64,000 bases of DNA from Streptomyces decoyicus (lineage in GTDB: Bacteria > Actinomycetota > Actinomycetes > Streptomycetales > Streptomycetaceae). Numbering within the stretch: position 1 is the stretch's first letter; every line of letters begins with the position of its first letter. The notes beneath the pieces were generated by a model, which had not been told where the DNA came from, made no database searches, and saw only the letters and a program-made list of their open reading frames with translations. Where the stretch lies: NCBI RefSeq assembly GCF_019880305.1, contig NZ_CP082301.1, positions 3,534,001 through 3,598,000 on the forward strand, written 5' to 3'. Shown here in pieces: positions 10,912-19,828 of this stretch. Made by a program: the position numbers and the translations under genes.

Positions 10912-11061
10912 CCTTCAGCGGCGACGACGCAGCAGTTCAGCGAGGGTATTGGCGCAGATTTGGCCAGCGGTAGGAAAATCACCCCATGCGCCGACCTGCG
11001 CTTTACCTTGCCGGTCAGCCATTTACCTTCTGATGAGTCGCTTTTCGCCCGGGGCGGCGCA

Positions 11062-11949
11062 TCAATCCCGCGCCGGGTCCTTCGGGGCGCTCTTCGCGGA
11101 GCCCTTGGCGGCGTTCTTCGCCGCGACCACCGCGTCGAAGACCTCCCGCTTGGGCAGTCCGGCGTCCGCGGCGACCGCGGCAATGGCTTCCTTGCGGCGC
11201 TCCCCGGCCTCCTCGCGGACCTGCACCCGGCGCACCAGCTCGTCGGCGTCCAGATCCTGCGGCCCGCTCTCCGGGGCCCCCTCGACCACGATGGTGATCT
11301 CGCCGCGCACCCCCTCGGCCGCCCAGGGCACGAGTTCGCCCAGCGGCCCGCGCTTGACCTCCTCGTACGTCTTGGTCAGCTCGCGGCAGACCGCGGCGCG
11401 CCGGTCGGCACCGAAGATCTCGGCCATCGCGGCGAGGGTGTCGTCCAGGCGGTGCGGTGCCTCGAAGTAGACGAGGGTGCGCCGCTCGTCGGCGACCTCG
11501 CGCAGCCGCGAGCGCCGCTCGCCGCCCTTGCGGGGCGGGAAACCCTCGAAGCAGAAGCGGTCCACGGGCAGACCGGAGACGGCCAGCGCGGTGAGCACCG
11601 CGCTGGGGCCCGGTACGGCGGTGACCTTGATGCCGCGTTCGACCGCCGCGGCGACCAGCCGGTAGCCGGGGTCGGAGACGGAGGGCATCCCCGCGTCCGT
11701 GACCAGCAGCACCCGCGCCCCGCCGGCCAGCGCGTCGGCCAGCTCGGGCGTCCTGGCCGCCTCGTTGCCCTCGAAGTACGACACGACCCGGCCGGACGGC
11801 TGCACCTCCAGCGCCTGGGTCAGCCGGCGCAGCCGCCGGGTGTCCTCGGCGGCGATCACATCGGCGGCGGCCAGCTCGGTGGCGAGCCGCGGCGGCGCGT
11901 CCGCGATCTCACCGATGGGCGTCCCTGCAAGTACCAGCAATCCAGTCAC
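11062..11949 (-). CDS. rsmI: 16S rRNA (cytidine1402-2'-O)-methyltransferase
   Basis: A 295-residue tetrapyrrole-methylase-fold enzyme that 2'-O-methylates C1402 in the ribosomal decoding centre with SAM. It begins TGLLVLAGTPIGEIAD and contains AAEDTRRLRRL, TDAGMPSVSDPG and AVPGPSAVLTAL, the RsmI signatures. The C terminus is Ala/Lys-rich. GGGAGG eight bases before the GTG supports this start over GTG 11970. It is divergent from the mannosyltransferase, as in other actinomycetes. Confidence 0.96.
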   Translation of the reverse strand: MTGLLVLAGTPIGEIADAPPRLATELAAADVIAAEDTRRLRRLTQALEVQPSGRVVSYFEGNEAARTPELADALAGGARVLLVTDAGMPSVSDPGYRLVAAAVERGIKVTAVPGPSAVLTALAVSGLPVDRFCFEGFPPRKGGERRSRLREVADERRTLVYFEAPHRLDDTLAAMAEIFGADRRAAVCRELTKTYEEVKRGPLGELVPWAAEGVRGEITIVVEGAPESGPQDLDADELVRRVQVREEAGERRKEAIAAVAADAGLPKREVFDAVVAAKNAAKGSAKSAPKDPARD

Positions 11950-12046
11950 CTCCCCATCCTCCCAGGACACCGCCGCACGCCGATCCGTCGGTATCGCCTG
12001 GTGGCGCTCCCCACCGGTCCACAGGCGGCTTCCCTACGATGGCCCG

Positions 12047-13777
12047 GTGACGAGTGACACCACCGCGACCGACGCCGCCGCGCGGCCTGCCCCGGAGCTG
12101 GCCGACCAGCCCCCCGTGTGGCAGCGGCGACTGCGCCGCTTCGGATATCCCGTCCGCTCGCAGGGCGATGTCCGCGCGCGGCTGGTGCCCGCCTTCCCCG
12201 AGCCGAGCGGACGCCTGTGGGCGGTGTTCGGCGCGGGCCCGGACGCCGCGGCCCGGCTGGCACGCCGGTCGGGCTGGGCCGGTCCGCTGCTGGTGACGCT
12301 GTTCGCGGGGGTGCTGCGGTTCTGGAACCTGGGCAGCCCGCGGAAGGTGATATTCGACGAGACGTACTACCCCAAGGACGCCTGGTCGCTGCTCCAGTAC
12401 GGCTACGAGGGCACCTGGGCCAAGAACGCCAATGACGCGCTGGTCGGGCATCCGCCGCAGCTGCTGCTCTCGCCCGAGCACTCGTATGTCGTCCACCCGC
12501 CGATGGGCAAGTGGCTGGTCGCGCTCGGCGAGTGGGCGTTCGGGATGAACCCCTTCGGCTGGCGTTTCATGGTGGCGCTGCTCGGCACCCTCTCGGTGCT
12601 GCTGGTCTGTCGTATCGGCCGCCGGATGATGCGGTCGACGGCGCTGGGCTGCCTGGCGGGCACCCTGCTGGCGGTGGACGGTCTGCACTTCGTGATGAGC
12701 CGGACCGCGCTGCTCGATCTGATCGTGATGTTCTGGGTGGTGGCCGCGTTCGGTGCGCTGCTGGTGGACCGGGACCGCACCAGAGCCCGGCTGGCGGCGG
12801 CGCTGCCGCTCGGCCCGGACGGTGTGGCCCGCCCGGACGAGAAGGTCGGTGACCGGCTGCGGCTGGGGTGGCGGCCGTGGCGGATCGTGGCCGGGCTCTG
12901 CCTGGGCCTGTCCGCCGCGACGAAGTGGAACGGCCTCTACTACCTCGCGGCCTTCGCCCTGATGGCGGTGCTGTGGGATGTCGCGGCACGCCGTACGGCA
13001 GGCGCCCGGCGCCCGTTCCGCTCGGCCCTGCGCCGCGATGTCCTGCCCGCTTTCGGGGCCACGGTCGTCGTCGCCCTCGCCACGTATCTCGCGTCGTGGT
13101 CGGGCTGGATCGCCACCAAGGGCGGCTACTACCGCGACTGGGCGACCACACCGGACGGCCGGACGGGCGGCTGGACCTGGCTGCCGGACTGGCTGCGCAG
13201 CCTGTGGCACTACCAGACCGAGGTCTACTCCTTCCACACCGGACTGACCACCCCGCACACCTATCAGTCCAACCCCTGGAGCTGGCTCGTCCTGGGCCGC
13301 CCGGTCTCGTACTTCTACGAGGACCCCAAGGCCGGCCAGGACGGCTGCACGGCGGCCGAGGGCTGCGCCCGTGAGGTGCTGGCGCTGGGCACCCCGCTGC
13401 TGTGGTGGGCGGCCTGCTTCGCGCTCCTCTATGTCCTCTACCGCTGGCTGTTCAAGCGGGACTGGCGGGCCGGGGCGATCGTCTGCGGGGTCGCGGCGGG
13501 CTATCTGCCGTGGTTCCTCTACCAGGAGCGGACCATCTTCCTCTTCTACGCGGTGGTGTTCGTCCCGTTCCTGTGTCTGGCGCTGGCGATGATGATCGGC
13601 GCGATCATCGGCCCGCCGGGCTCGGCCGAGCGCCGCCGCACGATCGGCGCGGTCGGGGCCGGTGTCCTGGTGCTCCTGATCGTGTGGAATTTCATCTACT
13701 TCCATCCGCTCTATACGGGAATGCCGATCCCGAAGTCGGCCTGGCACCACCGGATGTGGTTCGACACCTGGGTGTGA
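12047..13777 (+). CDS. pmt: dolichyl-phosphate-mannose-protein mannosyltransferase
   Basis: A 576-residue polytopic GT39 enzyme. The catalytic motif FDETYYPKDAW lies in the first extracytoplasmic loop (near residue 103), followed by HPPMGKW and a second large loop with HTGLTTPHTYQSNPWSWLVLGRPVSY. Roughly ten or more hydrophobic segments are visible. The family transfers mannose from polyprenyl phosphate to Ser/Thr of secreted proteins, in Streptomyces including the phage receptor glycoproteins. The GTG start is set by the CGATGGCCCG context and loss of homology further upstream. Confidence 0.96.
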   Translation: MTSDTTATDAAARPAPELADQPPVWQRRLRRFGYPVRSQGDVRARLVPAFPEPSGRLWAVFGAGPDAAARLARRSGWAGPLLVTLFAGVLRFWNLGSPRKVIFDETYYPKDAWSLLQYGYEGTWAKNANDALVGHPPQLLLSPEHSYVVHPPMGKWLVALGEWAFGMNPFGWRFMVALLGTLSVLLVCRIGRRMMRSTALGCLAGTLLAVDGLHFVMSRTALLDLIVMFWVVAAFGALLVDRDRTRARLAAALPLGPDGVARPDEKVGDRLRLGWRPWRIVAGLCLGLSAATKWNGLYYLAAFALMAVLWDVAARRTAGARRPFRSALRRDVLPAFGATVVVALATYLASWSGWIATKGGYYRDWATTPDGRTGGWTWLPDWLRSLWHYQTEVYSFHTGLTTPHTYQSNPWSWLVLGRPVSYFYEDPKAGQDGCTAAEGCAREVLALGTPLLWWAACFALLYVLYRWLFKRDWRAGAIVCGVAAGYLPWFLYQERTIFLFYAVVFVPFLCLALAMMIGAIIGPPGSAERRRTIGAVGAGVLVLLIVWNFIYFHPLYTGMPIPKSAWHHRMWFDTWV

Positions 13778-13964
13778 GCGACGGGGCCCGGTACGGCGAT
13801 CAGGGGCGGTCCGGAGGCAGTTCGACAAGTCTGTAACAGCTGTACAACAGCGCGTCACCGGACCGTGCCCTGATCGAGACTCACGGCCTCCCCGTGTCCC
13901 TTAGAGTGCGGTGCACGTTCTTGTGTGCGTATTCAAGGACGAGGCTCTGGGAGGGAATCGTGGC

Positions 13965-15617
13965 ATGCGCCGTGAGGTGAAGTACGGGCTGATCGGCGGA
14001 TCGGTGGCCCTGGTGGCGGGAGTCGTGGGCGGCTTCACGCTGTTCGGCGGCTCGGACGAGTCCCCGCAGGAGGTCAGATCGGCGGACGGCAAGGCGGGCG
14101 ACGGCTCGCCCGAGGTGCCGACCGGCCCGGTGTCGGCCAAGGAAGTCCAGACGACGTCACAGGAGTTCCTGACCGCCTGGCAGTCCGGCGACGCGGCCAA
14201 GGCGGCCGGACTCACGAACGACCCGGAGAAGTGCAAGGCCGCGCTGCAGTCCCTCGGCAAGCAGGCACGGTTCTCGAAGGTGGCGCTGAAGCCGGGCGCG
14301 CCGACCGGCGGCAAGGTGCCGTACACCGTCGCCGCGCAGATCGACTACAAGGGCACCAAGGCGGCGTACTCGTACCGCACCTCCGCGACCGTGCAGCGCG
14401 ACAAGACCACCGGGAAGCCGCAGATCGCCTGGCAGCCGGCGATGCTGCACCCGGGCCTGGCCAAGGGCGATCAGCTGCGTACGGGCGAGGCCGAGGCGCC
14501 GCCGATCAAGGCAGTGGACCGCAACGGCGCCGCGCTGACCCCCGAGGCGCATCCGGCGCTGGCCGGGGTGCTGGACAGCCTGCGGGACAAGTACGGCGAC
14601 AAGACCGACGGCAAGCCCGGCGTGGAGCTGTTCATCCACCGCGCCAAGAGCGCCAAGCCGGCCGACCAGTTGCCCGACAAGACGCTGAAGGTGCTCTCCA
14701 AGGGGACGCCGGGCACCCTCAAGACCACCCTGGACGCCAAGCTCCAGGCGGCGGCCGAGCGCGCGGTCAAGGGCAAGAAGTCCGCCTCCGCGGCCGCGGT
14801 CAAGCCCAGCACCGGTGAGATCCTGGCGCTCGCCAACTCCCCGGAAAAGGGCTTCAACATGGCGACGCAGGGGTCGCTCGCCCCCGGCTCGACGATGAAG
14901 ATCGTGACCGCGGCGATGCTGATGGACAAGGGCATGACCTCGCCGGGCAAGGCGCACCCGTGCCCCAAGTACGTGACGGTCGGCGGCTGGAAGTTCCAGA
15001 ACCTCGACAAGTCCGAGATCCCGCACGGCACCTTCGCGCAGAGCTTCGCGGCGTCCTGCAACAACGCCTTCATCTCGCAGGCCAAGCACCTCAGCGACGA
15101 CGATCTGACCAAGGAGGCCCGGGACGTCTTCGGCATCGGCCTGAACTGGCAGACCGGCATCCCCACCTTCGACGGCGCGGTGCCGGTGCAGAGCGACGCC
15201 CAGATGGCGGCCTCGCTGATCGGCCAGGGCGGGGTGCGGATGAACCCCCTCAATGTCGCCTCGCTCTCCGCGACCGTCCGCGCCGGCTCGTTCCACCAGC
15301 CGTACATCGTCTCGCCCTCGCTGGACAACCGGACGCTCGCCAAGGCGTCCCGCACGATGAAGCCGTCCACCCTCAGCGGTCTGAAGTCGCTGATGAAGCT
15401 GACGGCCACCTCCGGTACGGCCGCCGAGGCGATGGCCGGGGTCAGCGGTGACATCGGCGCCAAGACCGGCTCTGCCGAGGTCGACAACCAGAAGAAGCCC
15501 AACGCCTGGTTCTCCGCCTACCGCGACGACGTCGCCGCGGCGGCCGTCGTCCCGGCGAGCGGCCACGGCGGCTCCAACGCGGGCCCGGTGGTCCGCGCCA
15601 TCCTCACCGCCGGCTGA
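13965..15617 (+). CDS. penicillin-binding protein (transpeptidase, class B-like)
   Basis: A 550-residue D,D-transpeptidase. One N-terminal membrane anchor (about residues 8-28) is followed by an NTF2-like MecA_N domain (VSAKEVQTTSQEFLTAWQSGD), a dimerisation region, and the penicillin-binding domain with Ser309-TMK, Ser364-Cys-Asn and Lys500-Thr-Gly. It should cross-link peptidoglycan outside the membrane. GGAGGG nine bases before the ATG supports the start. It follows the mannosyltransferase, so its mannosylation is conceivable but unproven. Confidence 0.94.
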   Translation: MRREVKYGLIGGSVALVAGVVGGFTLFGGSDESPQEVRSADGKAGDGSPEVPTGPVSAKEVQTTSQEFLTAWQSGDAAKAAGLTNDPEKCKAALQSLGKQARFSKVALKPGAPTGGKVPYTVAAQIDYKGTKAAYSYRTSATVQRDKTTGKPQIAWQPAMLHPGLAKGDQLRTGEAEAPPIKAVDRNGAALTPEAHPALAGVLDSLRDKYGDKTDGKPGVELFIHRAKSAKPADQLPDKTLKVLSKGTPGTLKTTLDAKLQAAAERAVKGKKSASAAAVKPSTGEILALANSPEKGFNMATQGSLAPGSTMKIVTAAMLMDKGMTSPGKAHPCPKYVTVGGWKFQNLDKSEIPHGTFAQSFAASCNNAFISQAKHLSDDDLTKEARDVFGIGLNWQTGIPTFDGAVPVQSDAQMAASLIGQGGVRMNPLNVASLSATVRAGSFHQPYIVSPSLDNRTLAKASRTMKPSTLSGLKSLMKLTATSGTAAEAMAGVSGDIGAKTGSAEVDNQKKPNAWFSAYRDDVAAAAVVPASGHGGSNAGPVVRAILTAG

Positions 15618-15705
15618 CGAGGCCGGGCGCCCCTCGGGGTGCCTCTCGTCTCATCGACCGGATTCCGTTCGCATGGCCCGTACAGCTTTCGCTAGCGTGC
15701 GGGCC

Positions 15706-16221
15706 ATGAGCGATTCCCGGTCCGACACCGCCCAGGAAACCACCCCCTCCCCGGCTCACCCCCGCTTCGCCGAAGCGCTCACGGAACTGGGCCTGACCGT
15801 CGAGGTCCGCCGCTTCCCCGAGGCCACCCGAACCGCCGCCGAGGCCGCCGCGGCCGTCGGCTGCGACCTCGCCCAGATCGTCAAGTCGCTGATCTTCGCG
15901 GTGGACGGGCAGCCGGTGCTGGTGCTCATGGACGGCGCCTCGCGCGTCGACGTGGAACGCGTACGCACGGAACTCGGCGCCACCGAGGTCGGCCGCGCCG
16001 ACGCCGCCCTCGTCCGCGAGACCACCGGATACGCCATCGGCGGCGTACCGCCCTTCGGCCACCGCACCCGCACCCTCGTGCTGGCCGACCGCGGACTGCT
16101 CGCGCACGACACGGTCTGGGCCGCCGCCGGCACCCCGCACGCCGTCTTCCCGCTCGACCCCGCGTCCCTGATCGCGTACGCCCAGGGCCGGATCGTGGAC
16201 GTGCGCGAGCGCACCGCGTGA
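15706..16221 (+). CDS. YbaK/EbsC-family aminoacyl-tRNA deacylase
   Basis: A 171-residue editing-domain protein related to Cys-tRNA(Pro) deacylases and free-standing ProRS INS domains. The conserved lysine sits in QIVKSLIFAVDGQPVLVLMDG, and GYAIGGVPPFGH is the typical substrate loop. It probably hydrolyses mischarged tRNA. An in-frame ATG at 15673 is possible but lacks a ribosome site. Its stop overlaps the next gene (GTGA), so the two are coupled. Confidence 0.92.
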   Translation: MSDSRSDTAQETTPSPAHPRFAEALTELGLTVEVRRFPEATRTAAEAAAAVGCDLAQIVKSLIFAVDGQPVLVLMDGASRVDVERVRTELGATEVGRADAALVRETTGYAIGGVPPFGHRTRTLVLADRGLLAHDTVWAAAGTPHAVFPLDPASLIAYAQGRIVDVRERTA

Positions 16222-17069
16222 CCCCGCTCGTCGTCGCGGCCGTCCTGACAGCCGCCCTCACCCACGCCAGCTGGAACGCCATCGCCCACGGCATACGCGA
16301 CCAGCTCCTGGCCTTCACCCTGGTCGGCGGCGGCGGTGCGCTCTGCGGCCTCGTCGCGGCCTTCTTCACCCCGCTGCCCGCCGCCGGCGCCTGGCCCTAC
16401 CTCCTGGCCTCCGCCGTGCTGCACATCGTCTACCAGGCCCTGCTGATGCAGTCGTTCCGCCTGGGCGACTTCGGGCAGATGTACCCCATCGCCCGCGGCA
16501 CCGCGCCCCTGGTCGTCACGGTCCTGGCCGCCGTCTTCGTCCACGAGGTCCCCGACGCCTGGGCCCTGGCCGGTGTCGCCCTGACCTCCGCCGGGCTGGT
16601 GGGCGTCGCCCTCTGGGGCATCCGCGGTTCCGGCACCAAGCCGCACTGGCCGGCCATCATCGCCGCCCTCGCCACCGGCCTCGCCATCGCCTCCTACACG
16701 ACCGTCGACGGCCTGGGTGTACGCGCCTCCGGCAGCTCCCTCGGCTATATCGCCTGGCTGATGATCCTCGAAGGCATCGTGATCCCCGCCTACGCGCTCG
16801 CCGTCCGCCGCCGCCGGCTCCTCACCGAACTCCGCCCCTTCGCGCTGCGCGGGCTGGCCGGCGGGGTGCTCTCCGTCTTCGCCTACGGCCTGGTCCTGTG
16901 GGCCCAGACCCGCGCCCCGCTCGCCCCCATCGCCGCACTGCGCGAGTCGTCCATCATCGTCGGCGCCGCCATCGGCGCCCTCTTCTTCAAGGAACGCTTC
17001 GGCGCCCCCCGTATCGCCGCGGCGGGCCTGATGGTCGTGGGCATCGGCCTGATGCTGCACACCGGCTGA
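16218..17069 (+). CDS. EamA/DMT-superfamily transporter
   Basis: A 283-residue integral membrane protein with ten predicted helices arranged as two five-helix EamA repeats. It contains an internal QMYPIARGTAPLVV motif and a C-terminal ALRESSIIVGAAIGALFFKERFG, the usual drug/metabolite-exporter signature. The substrate is unknown. It is coupled to the deacylase by a 4-bp overlap. Confidence 0.93.
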   Translation: MTPLVVAAVLTAALTHASWNAIAHGIRDQLLAFTLVGGGGALCGLVAAFFTPLPAAGAWPYLLASAVLHIVYQALLMQSFRLGDFGQMYPIARGTAPLVVTVLAAVFVHEVPDAWALAGVALTSAGLVGVALWGIRGSGTKPHWPAIIAALATGLAIASYTTVDGLGVRASGSSLGYIAWLMILEGIVIPAYALAVRRRRLLTELRPFALRGLAGGVLSVFAYGLVLWAQTRAPLAPIAALRESSIIVGAAIGALFFKERFGAPRIAAAGLMVVGIGLMLHTG

Positions 17070-17077
17070 GGGACGGC

Positions 17078-18031
17078 TCAGCCGGCGGCTCGTGCGCCGC
17101 GGACGCGCCGTACCAGGTCGTTCGCGGCCTCCGGCCACGCGTCGTACTCGAAGGCGAACCCCGCTTCGAGCAGCCGGCCGGGTACCACCCGTCGGCTCTT
17201 GAGCAGGAGTTCGGTGTCGGAACGCAGCGCGAATGCGCCCAGCTCGGCCATCCACTTGGTGGCCGGCAGCCCCACCGGGACACCCCAGGCGGCCCGCAGC
17301 GCACGCATGAACCCGCGCTGCGGCAGCGGAGCGGGGGCGGAGAGATTCACCGGCCCGGTGAGGTCGCCGCGGTCGGTCAGGAACTCGACCGCGCGGACGA
17401 AGTCGCGGTCATGTATCCAGGACACATACTGTGCGCCGCCCGCCACCGGGCCGCCGAGCCCCAGCCGCGCCAGCCGCAGCAGGACGTCGAACACCCCGCC
17501 GCGATCCGGGCTCATCACCATGGCGGAGCGCAGGGCGACCTTGCGGGTGTCCGGTGTCCTGGCCTGCTCCTGTGCCCGCTCCCAGGCCTCGGCGATCTCG
17601 ACGCTGTACGCCCAGTAGCCCGGGACGCCGGGCTCCGAGCCGCCGACGACACCGGTCGCCTCGTCGTGCGGGGCGTCGAAGCGGTGGGCGTAGAGGGTGG
17701 CGGTGCTCATCTGAAGCCATACGCGGGGCGGGCGGGCGGCCGCGGCGATCGCTTCGCCCACGACCCGGGCGGAGTCCACCCGCGAGCTCATCATCTCCTG
17801 GAGGTTGGCCGGGGTGTAGCGGCAACTGACGCTGCGTCCGGCCAGGTTGATCACGACGTCGCTGCCGTCGACCGCCGCCGCCCAGGGGCCGAGCGTCGCA
17901 CCGTCCCAGTGCACTTCCCCCTCCCGCACCGGACGTCTGGTCAGCACCACGACCTCATGGCCCGCGGCGCTCAGCGCACGGTTCAGGATGTTGCCCACCT
18001 GACCGGTTCCGCCGGGTATCACTATCTTCAT
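17078..18031 (-). CDS. NAD-dependent epimerase (TIGR01777/SDR39U1 family)
   Basis: A 317-residue extended SDR. The dinucleotide motif is GGTGQVG at residues 7-13, with DVVINLAGRSVSCRYTPANLQEMMSSRVDS and WIHDRDFVRAVEFL, which mark the TIGR01777 group. The usual Tyr-x3-Lys is not obvious (YWAYSVEIAEAWE in its place), as in many members. Its biochemical role is unknown. It is convergent with the EamA gene, 8 bp apart. Confidence 0.88.
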   Translation of the reverse strand: MKIVIPGGTGQVGNILNRALSAAGHEVVVLTRRPVREGEVHWDGATLGPWAAAVDGSDVVINLAGRSVSCRYTPANLQEMMSSRVDSARVVGEAIAAAARPPRVWLQMSTATLYAHRFDAPHDEATGVVGGSEPGVPGYWAYSVEIAEAWERAQEQARTPDTRKVALRSAMVMSPDRGGVFDVLLRLARLGLGGPVAGGAQYVSWIHDRDFVRAVEFLTDRGDLTGPVNLSAPAPLPQRGFMRALRAAWGVPVGLPATKWMAELGAFALRSDTELLLKSRRVVPGRLLEAGFAFEYDAWPEAANDLVRRVRGARAAG

Positions 18032-18095
18032 CGGGCTCCCTCGTCGCGCAACGGACAGTCCTGGTCCCGCTTCCCGTGTGGCCGGGTGCGGGAAC

Positions 18096-18405
18096 ATCAC
18101 ACCCGGCCGCCGGCAGATACCGCCCGTCGGCCTCTCGGTTCGAGGGGTAGGCCGTGCCCGGGGGCGGGGTCTTCAGCGTAAGGAGACAGGTGTCGATCGC
18201 CTGTACCGGGAGGCGCCCCGACGGGTCCTTGCGGTAGAGCCGGTGGCCCACCCTGTCGACGACGGCGAGCCGTCCCTCCGGGAATTCCTGCGCCCTGCGC
18301 CGCGCACCCGCCGGCGGGGCCGCCAGGTCGTGCTTGGCGTTCACCACCAGGACCGGCGGTGCCCCGTAACAGGGGCCCGGCGGCACCCGCCACCAGCAGG
18401 GACGC
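18096..18405 (-). pseudogene. C-terminal remnant of a secreted alpha/beta hydrolase
   Basis: This stretch reads, without its own start, as the C-terminal domain of a tripeptidyl-aminopeptidase-like (SlpD/E) hydrolase: PPVLVVNAKHDLAAPPAGARR, the VDRVGHRLYRKD catalytic-His segment and a terminal QAIDTCLLT...PPGTAYP part. The signal peptide, nucleophile elbow and most of the fold are absent. It lies between two intact minus-strand genes and ends against the 3' end of the serine hydrolase gene. This is probably a deletion scar. Confidence 0.65.
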
Positions 18406-18435
18406 CGCCCCACCGCCTCCCCCGCCGGAGGCGGG

Positions 18436-19686
18436 TCAGGAACACGGGTCGAGAACAACAGACGAGGTACGGCGGGCTCCCCCGGCAACGTGGGAAACCG
18501 CCCGCAACAGCGCCTGCGCCCGAGGATCCGCCGTCACATTCCGCTGCATGCCATTGGTGACATAGCCGAACGCCAGCCCGGTCTCCGGATCGGCGCAGGC
18601 CAGCGCGCCCCCGCGGCCGGGGTGGCCGAAGGAACCGGGCGCCAGGAGCGGCGAGGCCGGTCCGTGGAGCATGAAGCCCAGGCCGAACCGCGTCTGCACC
18701 AGGAGGGTGCGGTCGAGCCCCGCGGACTCCTCGGTCCGGGCGAGGGTGAGCGTCGCGGGCGCGAAGAGCCGCGGGTGGTCGTCGACGGCCCCGATGAGCG
18801 CGGCGTAACAGCGGGCCAGGGAACGGGCGGTGGCGATACCGGCCGAGGCGGGCAGCTCGGCGGCCCGGTACGCGGGGGCGTTCTCGTCGGGCGCCGGAGT
18901 GATCGCGGCGAAGGCACGGCTGGTGAGCGAGTCCGGATCGGCGTACGCGTCGGCGACCGACTGCTTGGGGCGGACGCGCAGCCCGGTCGCGGCGGGCGGG
19001 GCCGGGGTCCCGACGGAAGCCAGCCGGCCGACGCGGGACTGCTCCGCCTCGGGCAGGCCGATCCACAGATCGAGGCCGAGCGGCCCGGATATCTCCTCGG
19101 CGATCCAGCTGCCGAGGGTGCGGCCGGTGACCCGCAGCACCAGCTCGCCGATCAGCCAGCTGTAGGTCTGCGCGTGGTAGCCGTGGTCGGTGCCGGGTTC
19201 CCAGGCGGGTGCCTGGGCGGCGAGGGCGGCGGGGCCGCTGACGCCGTCGATGGCCTGTTCCGGGGTGAGCGGGGTGTCCAGGACGGGCAGCCCGGCGCGG
19301 TGCGAGAGCAGATGGCGGACGAGTACGCGTTCCTTGCCGGCGGCCTTGAACTCGGGCCAGTACGTGCCGACCGGCGCATCGAGGTCGAGCTGTCCGCGCT
19401 GGTGCAGCAGCAGCGGGACGAGGGCGGCGATGCCCTTGGTCGCGGACCGGATCACCTGGGCCGTACCGGCCTCCCAGGGCGCGGTGTCCGCCGCGTCCGG
19501 GTCCGTGTCACCGTCCTTCGTGCCGCCCCACAGGTCCACGACCTTGTGTCCGTGCCGGTAGACGGTGACCGCCGCGCCCCGCTCACCGCGCCGCGCGAAG
19601 TTGGCCATGAAGGCGTCCCGGACCGGCTCGAAGCCGTCCTCGACCGTGCCCTGGACGTCCACCACTGATTCCTGCTTCCCACTCAT
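18436..19686 (-). CDS. serine hydrolase, beta-lactamase (class C/EstB) family
   Basis: A roughly 416-residue penicillin-binding-fold hydrolase without a signal peptide. The nucleophile motif is Ser-Ala-Thr-Lys in VIRSATKGIAAL, Tyr-Ser-Trp in HAQTYSWLIGEL is the second catalytic element, and FGHPGRGG replaces KTG. Such proteins are usually esterases or D-amino-acid peptidases, not beta-lactamases. The start is uncertain: ATG 19686 (MSGKQ) is used; ATG 19695 or a GTG 9 codons downstream behind an AGGA site are alternatives. Confidence 0.85.
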   Translation of the reverse strand: MSGKQESVVDVQGTVEDGFEPVRDAFMANFARRGERGAAVTVYRHGHKVVDLWGGTKDGDTDPDAADTAPWEAGTAQVIRSATKGIAALVPLLLHQRGQLDLDAPVGTYWPEFKAAGKERVLVRHLLSHRAGLPVLDTPLTPEQAIDGVSGPAALAAQAPAWEPGTDHGYHAQTYSWLIGELVLRVTGRTLGSWIAEEISGPLGLDLWIGLPEAEQSRVGRLASVGTPAPPAATGLRVRPKQSVADAYADPDSLTSRAFAAITPAPDENAPAYRAAELPASAGIATARSLARCYAALIGAVDDHPRLFAPATLTLARTEESAGLDRTLLVQTRFGLGFMLHGPASPLLAPGSFGHPGRGGALACADPETGLAFGYVTNGMQRNVTADPRAQALLRAVSHVAGGARRTSSVVLDPCS

Positions 19687-19828
19687 CCGTCGCATTCGTG
19701 ACCCATCCATGGTGCAACGCGCGGATCAGTGCTGATGACCAGGACCGCGGCCCGTGGCGTTCGTCACACGGGAGCGTCACGGGCGCTTCTCACCGGGAGC
19801 GTCTCACCGGGAACGGCTCAGCGGCGGG

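Noticed and set aside
19780..19828. Short CTCACCGGGAnCG repeats as a regulatory element of cbiO
   Set aside because: They lie downstream of the cbiO stop and upstream of the serine hydrolase start; two or three short copies in GC-rich DNA are weak evidence.
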